A DNA stretch of 64,000 nt, from positions 62,001 through 126,000 of the forward strand of contig CAKRFU010000007.1 in the NCBI GenBank assembly GCA_934320845.1, written 5' to 3'. Shown piece by piece: positions 1-8,498 of the stretch. A program made the position numbers and the translations under genes. Source of the stretch: an uncultured Lachnospiraceae bacterium. GTDB taxonomy: Bacteria > Bacillota > Clostridia > Lachnospirales > Lachnospiraceae. Each line of letters begins with the position of its first letter. Positions within the stretch are counted from its first letter, which is position 1. The notes below the pieces were generated by a model. That model was not told the DNA's origin. It made no database searches and worked only from the letters and a program-made list of their open reading frames with translations.

Positions 1-43
1 CTTGCAGATGCAATATTAAATCTTGGTTTGTTTAACTGATGAA

Positions 44-2233
44 TCAGTTTGTTTCAGTATTGGTGTCAGCATTATCTCCGCTTTCATCACCGCCGGATGT
101 ACCGGTGCTTTGAGAATAGCTGAATTCATACGGATTTTCATTTTCAATATCATATTTATAACTGCCCTTAACAGTGATATTGTTTTTTGCATTAGCTGCA
201 AATCCAATTTTGAGAATATCTTTATCTTTCTCCTGCAGCGTGTAAACGACAATGTCTTTTTTGCCAAATGTGATACTGTCTCCGTTGTAACGCTCAAAAA
301 CTTTGCTCAGGGTGCTGTTTCCATCCTCCTGTTTATAATACACGTCTTTAAGCTTTGTATCAAAAACTATGAATGTCTGTGATTTTGTACCGTTATATGT
401 CAAAATTGCATATCTCTGTTCATCCTGCGTATCCTGAACCCATTTAATATCACAATAGTAGCCTTTTATATTCTTAAACGACTTACTTACGCCATCCGGC
501 GTTATCTCCACTTTTTTGATTTCCTCCGAACCAGTACTGTCCTTTTGTGTAGTAACTCTTATAATCTCACGGTCAGAATCATTGTTTAATGAATGCGTAG
601 TCTTTTCTGCATTATCAGAAGCATCAGCTTTTTTGTAGCTTTTTAACTCCGCCTTGCTAAGCTCTTTTTTTACAAATAACTTTTTATCTGTATCCCACAC
701 ATAGAACATTTTGTTTCCTGCAATTTTGCTCTTTATAACACCTGTTGTATTCTCAGGAATTTTAAACTCACAGGAATTAGCCGAATTATCACTCTTTCCT
801 GTAAGGTAAATCGGTTCTGATGCTCTGCGCAAATCATTTCCTTCTATATTCCAAAGATAGTATTCCTGCAGACTCTTTATATTCTTTTCTTTTTTGGTCT
901 TTGCTTTCTTTCCTAATGCCGCTTTCACGTTTTCGTCAGAAACCTCTATATCCTGTCCCACAGAAATCTCATTTATGCTGTCATTATTGTAATCTGATAT
1001 ATGTACCTCAAAATCTTTGTTAAAATGAAGCTTATTCTCTTCTCTCACGGAATACAAATTATCAAGGCTTTCCTCCGCAAGTTTATTTCCGCTGTTGTCC
1101 TCAAGTATTATACTAAAACGACCATCATAACCGTTATCATTTTCAGTTCCGTCCGTCATAACAATTTTTACAATTTTTTCAAGTCCGTCGGAACTTTTAA
1201 CCGACGCTTTTGTTACAACCTTCTGATTATCATTTGTAAACAACGGTTCGCTTGTGGTATTTGTCTGCGATTCATTTGCATTGCCATCCCACAAACCTCC
1301 GTTCCACAATATCTGAAGCGGTCTTACCATAAACCACCATATGAATATAAGCAGACACACTAAAACAACTATCTGCCTGTCCTTTTTTTTCACCTTTTGC
1401 TGATATAACATTTTTGATGCCCTGTCCTCAAGATAGTTTTCCTGAAATGTTACCAGCGATGGATTTATGATTTTCTTTCCTTTATTCATGTTAATTATTT
1501 CCTGAGCGTACTCTGCACGCTTTTCCAAGCCGAAATAACTAATCGTGTCCTCGTCTGCCGCCGTCTCAATATCCCTGCATATAAAATAATACGCAAGCCA
1601 CATAAACGGGTTAAACCACTGAATTGACATAATGACAAATGCTGCTGCCCTCAAAACCCCATCATGTCTGCCGGCATGTATATCCATATGTTTAATTATG
1701 TACTTTGCTTCTGCCGCCTTCATCTCCTGCGGTATATATTTCTTCTGATTAAATATACCCGTCATAACAGGTATGTTTAATTTTTCACGCTGATATATAT
1801 CACTCTCAAGCCTCTTCGCCCCGCTGTTAAGCCAGTTTCTTATGCGTGCCTGTTTCACAAATGTATATATACATATAAAAACGGCTCCTGCTACCCATAT
1901 AATACTGCAAAATCTAAAGTTTATGTTTACGGTAAACGGCTCGACAAAAACACTCTGCCATCCTTTTAAACTTCCGCCATTTGAAACAAACGAAAGTCCC
2001 ATCGTCTCCATAAAAATATGCACTTTCCTGTTAAATGATGGAACAATCGCAAAGAAACTCGACAGCGATACGGGACATATGCTTCTCACCAGATAAAGCA
2101 TCCACAAATACATAATAAATTTTTTTGGAATATTGATAACAATAAATCTTATAAACAATATCACCGGCAAAGCTGCCGCCGAAACAATGGCAAGCGAAAA
2201 AACAGTATAAAATAGACTATACAATATATTCAA
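44..2233 (-). CDS. BlaR1/MecR1-like M56-family membrane protein, catalytic Glu missing
   Basis: The 729-residue protein has an N-terminal multi-TM part (segments near 5-35, 40-60, 108-125, 195-220) and a fourth membrane anchor near 288-305. About 420 extracytoplasmic residues follow that I do not recognise. The region 178-230 has the layout of M56 peptidases: a His-x-x-x-His pair (H182, H186), RHD just after, and a downstream ETAADED that fits the third zinc ligand (E223). The Glu of HExxH is replaced: the motif reads HMDIH. M56 proteins such as BlaR1 are sensors that cleave a repressor when a ligand is bound. This one lacks the penicillin-binding sensor domain, and no BlaI-type repressor is visible upstream. 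The start is TTG, 9 nt after AGGAGG, and overlaps the stop of the hydrolase gene (TTGA), so the two are co-translated. It is probably a non-proteolytic sensor or scaffold. Confidence 0.75.
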   Translation of the reverse strand: MNILYSLFYTVFSLAIVSAAALPVILFIRFIVINIPKKFIMYLWMLYLVRSICPVSLSSFFAIVPSFNRKVHIFMETMGLSFVSNGGSLKGWQSVFVEPFTVNINFRFCSIIWVAGAVFICIYTFVKQARIRNWLNSGAKRLESDIYQREKLNIPVMTGIFNQKKYIPQEMKAAEAKYIIKHMDIHAGRHDGVLRAAAFVIMSIQWFNPFMWLAYYFICRDIETAADEDTISYFGLEKRAEYAQEIINMNKGKKIINPSLVTFQENYLEDRASKMLYQQKVKKKDRQIVVLVCLLIFIWWFMVRPLQILWNGGLWDGNANESQTNTTSEPLFTNDNQKVVTKASVKSSDGLEKIVKIVMTDGTENDNGYDGRFSIILEDNSGNKLAEESLDNLYSVREENKLHFNKDFEVHISDYNNDSINEISVGQDIEVSDENVKAALGKKAKTKKEKNIKSLQEYYLWNIEGNDLRRASEPIYLTGKSDNSANSCEFKIPENTTGVIKSKIAGNKMFYVWDTDKKLFVKKELSKAELKSYKKADASDNAEKTTHSLNNDSDREIIRVTTQKDSTGSEEIKKVEITPDGVSKSFKNIKGYYCDIKWVQDTQDEQRYAILTYNGTKSQTFIVFDTKLKDVYYKQEDGNSTLSKVFERYNGDSITFGKKDIVVYTLQEKDKDILKIGFAANAKNNITVKGSYKYDIENENPYEFSYSQSTGTSGGDESGDNADTNTETN

Positions 2234-3213
2234 CCAAGATTTCCTCCTATTTGTTTATCTAAAAATTTCCATATAATATCATAATACCACTTTATTGTAT
2301 TGTAATCAGAACCATAAATCTCATGTTTTGAATTTGGTATCTTAATAAGAATAACATTTTTATTCGCCTTTGCAAACTTATCCTGTCCCTTGTTGTCAAC
2401 AACCATATCATTGTCTGCCTGCATCAAAAGTACAGGAATGTCAACCTTATGTGCATTTTTCTGCAGCTTTTTAACTGCATTCATCGCACCTACACTCCAT
2501 CCGTAAGTTGCACCATTCATATGATACCTGTCATTTCTTTCACGTTTTTTAAAGATGTATTCATATCTTGCACCACAGGTGCAGCATCCAAAATCATCTT
2601 CTCTATCTCCGGTAAATGCCTTTTGACCAATGACGTATTTCTTTCCAACCGGAAACAATGCCGCATATGCCTTCAAAAACTTTACCAATAACTCAGGCAT
2701 CCCGTTGTATCTCATTTTAAGCATAGGTGACGTTAATATTGCACAGTCAAACAAATGTGGATATTTCTCCAGTACCAGTGCTCCTATGGCACCTCCCATG
2801 GAATGTGCATATAAAATAATTTTTTTATCTTTCTCTGTTTCCTTTTTTACTATGTCATTTACAAAACCCGCAAAGTCACTCACATATTCATCAAAACTTT
2901 TAACATACACCTTTGATAAATCGTCCACGTCCCTGTCAGACTTTCCATGCCCTCTGTGCTCCGGTATATATACCGAATATCCCTTGCACAAAAAATAGTA
3001 TATAACTTCCTCAAACTTTTCCGCAAATTCACAAAACCCGTGAGAAATAACTACAACCGCATGCTCATTCTCATTTATGAACTTCTCATAATAAAGTCTT
3101 TTTCCGTCCTTTGTACCATAATAACCTGACTCCTTCATTTTTGAGAGCTTTGGCACAACTGTCTTTTCCATATCTTCAATAAATCTGCTGTCTTTTAAAT
3201 ACATGTCGCACAT
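2230..3213 (-). CDS. alpha/beta hydrolase, lysophospholipase/monoacylglycerol-lipase type
   Basis: This is a serine hydrolase of the alpha/beta fold. Visible signatures are the oxyanion strand VVVISHGF, PEHRGHGKSD, the nucleophile elbow AHSMGG (Ser about residue 138), an acidic residue in QADND (about 267-269) and the terminal His in NSKHEIY (about 297). This is the order of the monoglyceride lipase/lysophospholipase family. A CCTC cluster near 210 is unusual. No signal peptide is seen, so it is probably cytoplasmic. An upstream in-frame ATG exists at 3225, but GGAG lies 6 nt before the ATG at 3213, which I chose. The gene overlaps the downstream M56-like gene by 4 nt, so the two likely act together on a lipid or ester signal; that link is inference. 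Confidence 0.82.
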   Translation of the reverse strand: MCDMYLKDSRFIEDMEKTVVPKLSKMKESGYYGTKDGKRLYYEKFINENEHAVVVISHGFCEFAEKFEEVIYYFLCKGYSVYIPEHRGHGKSDRDVDDLSKVYVKSFDEYVSDFAGFVNDIVKKETEKDKKIILYAHSMGGAIGALVLEKYPHLFDCAILTSPMLKMRYNGMPELLVKFLKAYAALFPVGKKYVIGQKAFTGDREDDFGCCTCGARYEYIFKKRERNDRYHMNGATYGWSVGAMNAVKKLQKNAHKVDIPVLLMQADNDMVVDNKGQDKFAKANKNVILIKIPNSKHEIYGSDYNTIKWYYDIIWKFLDKQIGGNLG

Positions 3214-3368
3214 AACAATCTCCATTCTAAAATTAAATTTCTCAAATCTCTGATTTTTAATGCATTAACATGTCTGAATAATACCATATTTATTCGCATT
3301 TGTGTATTTATTTAATCTTCATTTTATTGTAAAATAGAACCATACTATGACTCGAAAGGAGAATATTT

Positions 3369-5102
3369 ATGAATTTTAAAAATGTAAGTGTAAAATTCAA
3401 AATAATGTTGCCTGTCGCATTAATATCAATACTTCTTGTAGTATCAAGTTTGACTTCTATAAGAATAGCAAATGACATGCTCAGCGTAGGCCAAAAAATT
3501 TCCGGCAATTACTCGGCAAGCCTTACCCAGCTTGGTGAGATATCTGAAAAGTTTGAAAAATTAAATGGTACTATCTACAAGCACTGTATTGCTACAGACA
3601 GCGAGGCCAAAGAACAGCTTGTCACAGAATACAAAAACACCATAAATGAAATTTCAAAACTCATTGCTAATTTCAAGAAAACACTTGATACCGGCAAAGA
3701 AACAGAGATTTTTAATAAATTTCAGGAAAATTACAATTCATATCTGACAAACTACAAAACAGCAATAAATGCCAGTGCATCAGGTCAGGGTACTATAGCT
3801 GCCCAGATGGCAAATGATACTCTTATAACACAATCTGCGAAGATTGAAGACAATATTACACAATTACAGGAATTAAATCAGGCTGCTATGGATAACGGTG
3901 TTCTTAAACAGACAAGTGTTTATAGAACAAGCCAGATCAACGGTATAGTATTGCTTGTAGCCGGCTTAATTCTCGGATTAAGTGTACTCTACATATGCTA
4001 TAAGGCCGTATGTCGTCCTGTTGCCCGCATGAATAAAGAACTTACTGAAATCATAGACGATATAAATGCCGGACGCGGTGACCTTACAAAACGGGTTTTT
4101 GTTGTAGGTAAAGACGAAATCGGAATCATTGGTACAAGCGTTAATCATTTTATAGAAACTTTGCAGAATATTATGAAAAAAATCACCAACAATACAAACC
4201 AGCTTGAAGGTATTGTAGGTACAGTTACCGACAAAGTAGTTAAAGCAAACGACAACTCCTGTGATATTTCAGCAGTTATGGAAGAGCTTTCTTCATCAAT
4301 GGAAGAAGTGTCTGCTACGGTCATATCAGTAAACGACAATGCAAATTCAGTTGACTCAAATGTATCTGAGCTTTCAGATGAATCCGTAAAACTTCTCGAC
4401 TATGTAAACGAGATGAAAGTTCGTGCAAATGAACTTGAAGAAACCGCTGTTAAAAACGGTGACAATGCAAATCAGATTATCAGTGAAATCGTAGAAAGCC
4501 TTGAAAATGCAATTGAAGAAAGCAAGAGCGTAGACAAAGTTAATGACCTCACAATGGATATATTAAATATCTCAAGCCAGACAAACCTCCTTGCATTAAA
4601 TGCTTCTATAGAAGCCGCAAGAGCAGGGGAAGCAGGAAAAGGATTTGCAGTAGTAGCTGATGAAATCCGTCAGCTTGCCGACTCAAGCAGAGAAGCTGCA
4701 AACAATATCCAGAACATAAACGGAATGGTTATAGTTGCTGTTAAAGAATTGACCAAAAATTCAAATCAGATGATTGACTACATAACAAACAATGTAATGG
4801 AGGACTATGTAGGATTTGTAAAATCAGGTCATCAGTACAGTGATGATGCAGAACACGTTTCTGAGATAGTCAGCAAGTTTAATGATATGGCATCATCAAT
4901 AAAAACATCAATATCAAATGTATCTGAGTCTCTTAACGGAATATCAACCGCTGTTGAGGAAAGTACAAACGGCATAACAACAGTTGCAACAAACACAACA
5001 GACCTTGTCGCAAGCATCGAAGATATTTCAACAGAAATGACAGTAAATGAACAGATTTCAAATGAATTAAAAGATGAGTCAGACAAATTTGTCACATTAT
5101 AA
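3369..5102 (+). CDS. methyl-accepting chemotaxis protein (4HB-type sensor)
   Basis: The 577-residue chemoreceptor has TM1 at about 13-32 and a helical periplasmic-side domain of about 155 residues resembling 4HB_MCP. TM2 lies at about 190-212, followed by a HAMP domain and a cytoplasmic signalling hairpin. The hairpin tip carries the conserved [29 protein letters not shown], spread over about 410-440, where CheA and CheW bind. There is no C-terminal CheR pentapeptide. The ligand cannot be read from the sequence. An AAAGGAG site precedes the ATG. No chemotaxis kinase or flagellar gene is in the window, so the rest of the pathway is elsewhere. It ends at a bidirectional-looking hairpin shared with the csoR-like gene. 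Confidence 0.93.
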   Translation: MNFKNVSVKFKIMLPVALISILLVVSSLTSIRIANDMLSVGQKISGNYSASLTQLGEISEKFEKLNGTIYKHCIATDSEAKEQLVTEYKNTINEISKLIANFKKTLDTGKETEIFNKFQENYNSYLTNYKTAINASASGQGTIAAQMANDTLITQSAKIEDNITQLQELNQAAMDNGVLKQTSVYRTSQINGIVLLVAGLILGLSVLYICYKAVCRPVARMNKELTEIIDDINAGRGDLTKRVFVVGKDEIGIIGTSVNHFIETLQNIMKKITNNTNQLEGIVGTVTDKVVKANDNSCDISAVMEELSSSMEEVSATVISVNDNANSVDSNVSELSDESVKLLDYVNEMKVRANELEETAVKNGDNANQIISEIVESLENAIEESKSVDKVNDLTMDILNISSQTNLLALNASIEAARAGEAGKGFAVVADEIRQLADSSREAANNIQNINGMVIVAVKELTKNSNQMIDYITNNVMEDYVGFVKSGHQYSDDAEHVSEIVSKFNDMASSIKTSISNVSESLNGISTAVEESTNGITTVATNTTDLVASIEDISTEMTVNEQISNELKDESDKFVTL

Positions 5103-5129
5103 TTTTATATAATGAAGATTATTTAAAAC

Positions 5130-5167
5130 GGGAGATATTGGAAATTTTATCACTTTCAATATCTCCC
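5130..5167. terminator. hairpin between convergent genes
   Basis: An 11-bp perfect stem, GGGAGATATTG with CAATATCTCCC, has a 16-nt loop and is flanked by A- and T-rich sequence. It lies between the stop codons of the chemoreceptor (+) and the metal sensor (-), so it can end transcription from both sides. Confidence 0.8.
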
Positions 5168-5175
5168 TTAATAAT

Positions 5176-5484
5176 TTACTTCATAAATTTATCTATTGCC
5201 TCTTCAAGCTGCCGTATTGCTTCTTCATCATCATTTTTCGCAGCATGAACAACGCAATGTTCTATATGGTCTTTCAAAATAAGTTTTCCAGTGTTATTTA
5301 TTGCCGATTTTACTGCTGAAAGCTGTATCAGCACTTCTGTACAGTCCCTTCCGTCCTCCACCATCCGTTTCACGGATTCGAGATGTCCGATTGCCCTCGA
5401 CAGCCTGTTTACAACGGCTTTAGTCTGTGTATGGTTGTGACTATGACTATGTTTTTCTTTATCCGTATTTTGAACATCACACAT
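5176..5484 (-). CDS. CsoR/FrmR-class metal-sensing repressor with His-rich tail
   Basis: This is a DUF156 helical repressor of 102 residues. The metal ligands of CsoR are in place with the right spacing: C48, H73 and C77 (C-x24-H-x3-C). Ahead of them the N-terminus has alternating His at 12, 14, 16 and 18. The cyanobacterial nickel sensor InrS combines the same C-H-C set with an N-terminal His about 32 residues before the Cys; here H16 is 32 residues before C48. With a nickel/cobalt ECF transporter next door, nickel or cobalt sensing is as likely as Cu(I). That is inference. The ATG at 5484 is preceded by GGAGGG; a longer reading frame from 5508 lacks a ribosome site. Confidence 0.88.
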   Translation of the reverse strand: MCDVQNTDKEKHSHSHNHTQTKAVVNRLSRAIGHLESVKRMVEDGRDCTEVLIQLSAVKSAINNTGKLILKDHIEHCVVHAAKNDDEEAIRQLEEAIDKFMK

Positions 5485-5512
5485 GGTATCCCTCCATAAT
5501 TTTTTCAAATAG

Positions 5513-5552
5513 AGTATATTCTACTGTTTAGCACACCTCAAATTTAAACAGT
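5513..5552 (-). promoter_or_regulatory. promoter and 8-bp inverted repeat upstream of the csoR-like gene
   Basis: On the minus strand TTGAGG (5536-5541) and TATACT (5513-5518) are separated by 17 nt. An inverted repeat ACTGTTTA / TAAACAGT (5523-5530 and 5545-5552, 14 nt apart) straddles the -35. No T-run follows it, so it reads as an operator rather than a terminator of nikO. Confidence 0.5.
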
Positions 5553-5583
5553 ATCAATATTTTCTCTATCCTGTATATAATAT

Positions 5584-6345
5584 TCAGTTTCTCCATCTCG
5601 GCTGCTGCATGCAAAGTGGAAGTTCAAGACCTGCATCCGAAAGCAATTGTTCATCAGTCAAAATTTCTTTTGCTTTTCCATCCTTTACTATTCTTCCATC
5701 TGCCATTAAAATAACCCTGTCACAAACTTCAATCACCATATCAAGGTCATGTGAAGCGATTATTTTAAGCTGCTTTGTTTCCTTTAAAATATTTATAAGA
5801 TTTCTTCTGTTCGCAGGATCAAGTGCTATTGAAGGCTCATCCATCAATATTATATCTGGCTCCATTCCAAGGATAGTAGCTATCGAAACCATCTTTTTCT
5901 CCCCTCCCGACATTTTATATATCTGTCTGTCGCGCAAATATTCAATATGAATATCTCTCAGGGCATTCTCAACTCTTTTTTCTGTCTCATCCTCATTCAA
6001 TCCATAATTTCTCGGTGCAAAAGCTATCTCATCATAAACATTTGACATAAAAAGCTGGCTTTCCGAATCCTGAAACACATATCCAATCTTCGCTCTTATT
6101 CCAGCTAGATTTTTTTTAGTGACAGGTATTCCCTCTATCTCTATGTCACCCTGAAATCCTAAATCCAGACCGACAAGAAGTTTTAGCAATGTTGATTTTC
6201 CGACACCGTTTGCACCAATAAGACCTATGTTTTCATCGCCCCTTGCATTTATAGAAATATCATTTAAAATATTTTTTCCCGCTTCATAACAAAAGCTGAC
6301 ATTTTTTATATTAACAGTTATATCATCTACCATTTTAATCCCCAT
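5584..6345 (-). CDS. nikO: ECF transporter ATPase for nickel/cobalt (NikO/CbiO type)
   Basis: The 253-residue ABC ATPase is of the ECF group-I metal type. Walker A is GANGVGKST, the signature is MSGGEKK, Walker B is IILMDEPS and the switch His is in ASHDLD. It would energise the NikMN-NikQ membrane part encoded on the opposite strand 300 bp away, giving one complete transporter from two divergent units. The start at 6345 has GGAG 8 nt upstream; an internal ATG four codons later also has a purine-rich lead. Nickel and cobalt forms (NikO, CbiO) cannot be told apart from the ATPase alone. Confidence 0.85.
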   Translation of the reverse strand: MGIKMVDDITVNIKNVSFCYEAGKNILNDISINARGDENIGLIGANGVGKSTLLKLLVGLDLGFQGDIEIEGIPVTKKNLAGIRAKIGYVFQDSESQLFMSNVYDEIAFAPRNYGLNEDETEKRVENALRDIHIEYLRDRQIYKMSGGEKKMVSIATILGMEPDIILMDEPSIALDPANRRNLINILKETKQLKIIASHDLDMVIEVCDRVILMADGRIVKDGKAKEILTDEQLLSDAGLELPLCMQQPRWRN

Positions 6346-6491
6346 TTCTTTATCTCCATCTTCATATTATTATGGCAAAAAAACATCTTATTTTCAAGTT
6401 TAAAACCCTTCTCTAAACTTTTGCATTTCATGTATCTGATTCTTATCATATTTTCCAAACTTTCACTCTTTTACACAAATTATTCCAAAAA

Positions 6492-6527
6492 ATATCCCCC
6501 TGGGAAGCTTCCGGACAGTATTATAAT
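6492..6527 (+). promoter_or_regulatory. putative nikMN promoter with C-tract operator
   Basis: A consensus -10 TATAAT lies at 6522-6527. The -35 position has no TTGACA; it falls on ATATCCCCCTGGGAAGCT (6492-6509). This C5/G3 element resembles the G/C-tract operators bound by CsoR/RcnR-class repressors. TCCGGAC occurs here (6510-6516) and again at 6574-6580. The match is by eye. Confidence 0.4.
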
Positions 6528-6567
6528 ATGTTAATATAACACAATAAACGTATTATCAATAATAAAC

Positions 6568-6609
6568 AAAGTATCCGGACGATGATGTTCACAGTTCAGA
6601 TACTTTTTT
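6568..6609 (+). terminator. attenuator-like hairpin in the nikMN leader
   Basis: AAAGTATC (6568-6575) pairs perfectly with GATACTTT (6599-6606) over a 23-nt loop, and a six-T tract runs 6604-6609. It lies downstream of the putative promoter and 36 nt before the nikMN start, so it would terminate the leader unless bypassed. Confidence 0.55.
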
Positions 6610-6645
6610 ATTTATATTAAATTTTTATAGAATGGAGTGATTTAT

Positions 6646-7686
6646 ATGCATATGGCAGATGCCCTTGTCTCTGCAACAGTTGCCGGAACCATGTATGCAC
6701 TTTCGGCAGGCACAGCAGCTTATTCAGTAAAAAAAATTCGTCTTGAGAATGACGACAAAAAAATTCCTGTCATGGGAGTTATGGGGGCATTTATTTTTGC
6801 AGCCCAGATGATAAATTTCACAATTCCGGGTACAGGTTCAAGCGGGCACCTCTGTGGCGGCATGCTTTTGACAGCCTTATTAGGCCCTTACGCCGCTTTT
6901 TTAACACTCATCAGTGTTTTACTAATTCAATGTCTTTTCTTTGCTGACGGCGGTTTGCTGGCGTTTGGATGTAATGTATGGAATATGGCATTTTATGGAT
7001 GCTTTCTCGGATATTTTCTCGTGTGGAAACCGATTATCAAAAAAGGCATAAACAAATCAAGAATTATAACAGCCTCTATCCTCGGCTCAGTCATTTCTCT
7101 TCAATTCGGAGCATTTAGTGTATCAGTCGAAACAAAAATCTCAGGCATCACTGAACTACCGTTTATGACATTTGTAAAAACAATGCAGCCGATACACCTT
7201 GCAATCGGACTTGTCGAGGGACTTATAACTGCCGCTGTACTTGTATTCATATACGAATCACGTCCTGAAATGCTTGGAACCAATGAAACTGAAAACTTTA
7301 CCACACACGAAACAAACACAGCGTTGCCGCAAACAGACTTTACAAAAAGATTATCACTAAAAAAGATACTTACAATTTTATTCACAGTTACACTTGTAAC
7401 AGGAGGAATAATTTCACTCTTTGCTTCTTCACACCCTGACGGGCTTGAATGGTCTATAGCAAAGCTTACAGGCTCAACTGACATTTCAGGAAACTCCGAT
7501 AAAGTACATTCTGTATTTTCATCAATACAAAACATGCTTTCGTTCCTGCCTGATTACGCTTTCAAAAATTCCGATACAGTGGGCGGCACATCATTTTCCG
7601 GTATAGCCGGTTCACTTATCGTACTAATTCTTTGCACAGTCATATGCCTTATAATCAGGTCTGTAAGCAGACACAAAAACAAATAG
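6646..7686 (+). CDS. nikMN: fused NikM-NikN substrate-specific component of a nickel/cobalt ECF transporter
   Basis: This integral membrane protein of about 346 residues combines the CbiM/NikM fold with a C-terminal NikN-like part containing the diagnostic PDGLE motif (ASSHPDGLEWS) and a last TM anchor. Function needs the exact N-terminus: Met1-His2 coordinate the metal with a His near position 67. Here M1-H2-M3 and H68 (in SSGHLCGG) fit. That fixes the start at the ATG at 6646, with GGAG 8 nt upstream, rather than the in-frame GTG at 6637. The central linker (about 205-230) is Thr/Asn-rich. It is followed 11 nt later by nikQ. Nickel is more likely than cobalt because of the PDGLE/NikN form, but this is not proven. 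Confidence 0.9.
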   Translation: MHMADALVSATVAGTMYALSAGTAAYSVKKIRLENDDKKIPVMGVMGAFIFAAQMINFTIPGTGSSGHLCGGMLLTALLGPYAAFLTLISVLLIQCLFFADGGLLAFGCNVWNMAFYGCFLGYFLVWKPIIKKGINKSRIITASILGSVISLQFGAFSVSVETKISGITELPFMTFVKTMQPIHLAIGLVEGLITAAVLVFIYESRPEMLGTNETENFTTHETNTALPQTDFTKRLSLKKILTILFTVTLVTGGIISLFASSHPDGLEWSIAKLTGSTDISGNSDKVHSVFSSIQNMLSFLPDYAFKNSDTVGGTSFSGIAGSLIVLILCTVICLIIRSVSRHKNK

Positions 7687-7697
7687 GAAAAATACAA

Positions 7698-8459
7698 ATG
7701 ACAAAAAGAAAACCGAAAGATAAAATCGGAAATACAATACATGAAATAACAAAAATTGACGAACTTGCAAGGCAGGACAAGTTGATAAATAACATACATC
7801 CCTTAATTAAACTTATTATAACCATCGGATATATACTGCTTGTCATATCCACACCAAAATATAATGTAAGCAGGCTTGTTATAATGGCAGTTTATCCGGT
7901 GGCAATGTTTATTCTTGGAGATATAAATTTTAAGGACAGTATTAAACGCCTTAGAATAGTTCTGCCGCTTGTCTGTCTTATAGGAATATTAAATCCTTTT
8001 TTTGACCGACACATACTTTTCCGATTTAACGGCATTAAACTAAATCAGGATTTTGTTCTTTTTAAAAATCTTGCAATAACAGGCGGTATAATATCAATGT
8101 TCACTCTCGCCTTAAAAGGTATATTGACCGTTATGGCATCATATATTCTCATCGCAACGACAACAATTGAAAAAATATGTTACGCTCTGCGCCTTATAAA
8201 AACCCCATCTGTCATTGTGACACAGATAATGCTTACCTACAGATATGTCACGCTTCTGCTCTCTGAAGCAGGACGCATTACTCAAGCATATGCTTTGCGT
8301 GCACCGAATCAGAAGGGCATAAACATTAAAAACTGGGGTTCGCTTCTCGGTCATCTTCTGTTACGCACAATTGACCGTGCAGATGAAGTTTACAATGCCA
8401 TGCTCCTGCGTGGTTTTAATGGAGAATTTCCAAACCAAAAAAGTAATAAAAAAAATTAA
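7698..8459 (+). CDS. nikQ: ECF transporter T component (NikQ/CbiQ)
   Basis: This is the membrane coupling subunit, 253 residues with about five TM segments. The cytoplasmic coupling helices carry the characteristic elements ALRAP and, near the C-terminus, AMLLRGF, versions of the two Ala-Arg-Gly motifs that dock on the ATPases. The ATG at 7698 has AGGAA upstream; the frame is open back to 7632 inside nikMN, but no ribosome site is present there. It completes the NikMN-Q-O set and ends at an intrinsic terminator. Confidence 0.88.
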   Translation: MTKRKPKDKIGNTIHEITKIDELARQDKLINNIHPLIKLIITIGYILLVISTPKYNVSRLVIMAVYPVAMFILGDINFKDSIKRLRIVLPLVCLIGILNPFFDRHILFRFNGIKLNQDFVLFKNLAITGGIISMFTLALKGILTVMASYILIATTTIEKICYALRLIKTPSVIVTQIMLTYRYVTLLLSEAGRITQAYALRAPNQKGINIKNWGSLLGHLLLRTIDRADEVYNAMLLRGFNGEFPNQKSNKKN

Positions 8460-8497
8460 AACCCCCGCACCTTACAAAAAGGATCGGAGGTTTTTTT
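8460..8497 (+). terminator. intrinsic terminator after nikQ
   Basis: AACCCCCG (8460-8467) pairs with CGGAGGTT (8485-8492) with one mismatch, and is followed by a seven-T run. It lies between nikQ (+) and the converging chemoreceptor gene (-). Confidence 0.85.
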
Positions 8498-8498
8498 A

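Noticed and set aside
44..3213. BlaR1-BlaI beta-lactam resistance module
   Set aside because: No penicillin-binding domain, no BlaI repressor upstream, no beta-lactamase, and the protease Glu is missing. A repressor left of base 1 cannot be excluded.
6346..6645. Cobalamin or NiCo riboswitch before nikMN
   Set aside because: Neither the B12 box nor the repeated NiCo core is visible; only a simple hairpin is present.
7101..7535. 144-codon minus-strand reading frame inside nikMN
   Set aside because: It is the antisense of a well-supported membrane protein gene and has no ribosome site or family features.
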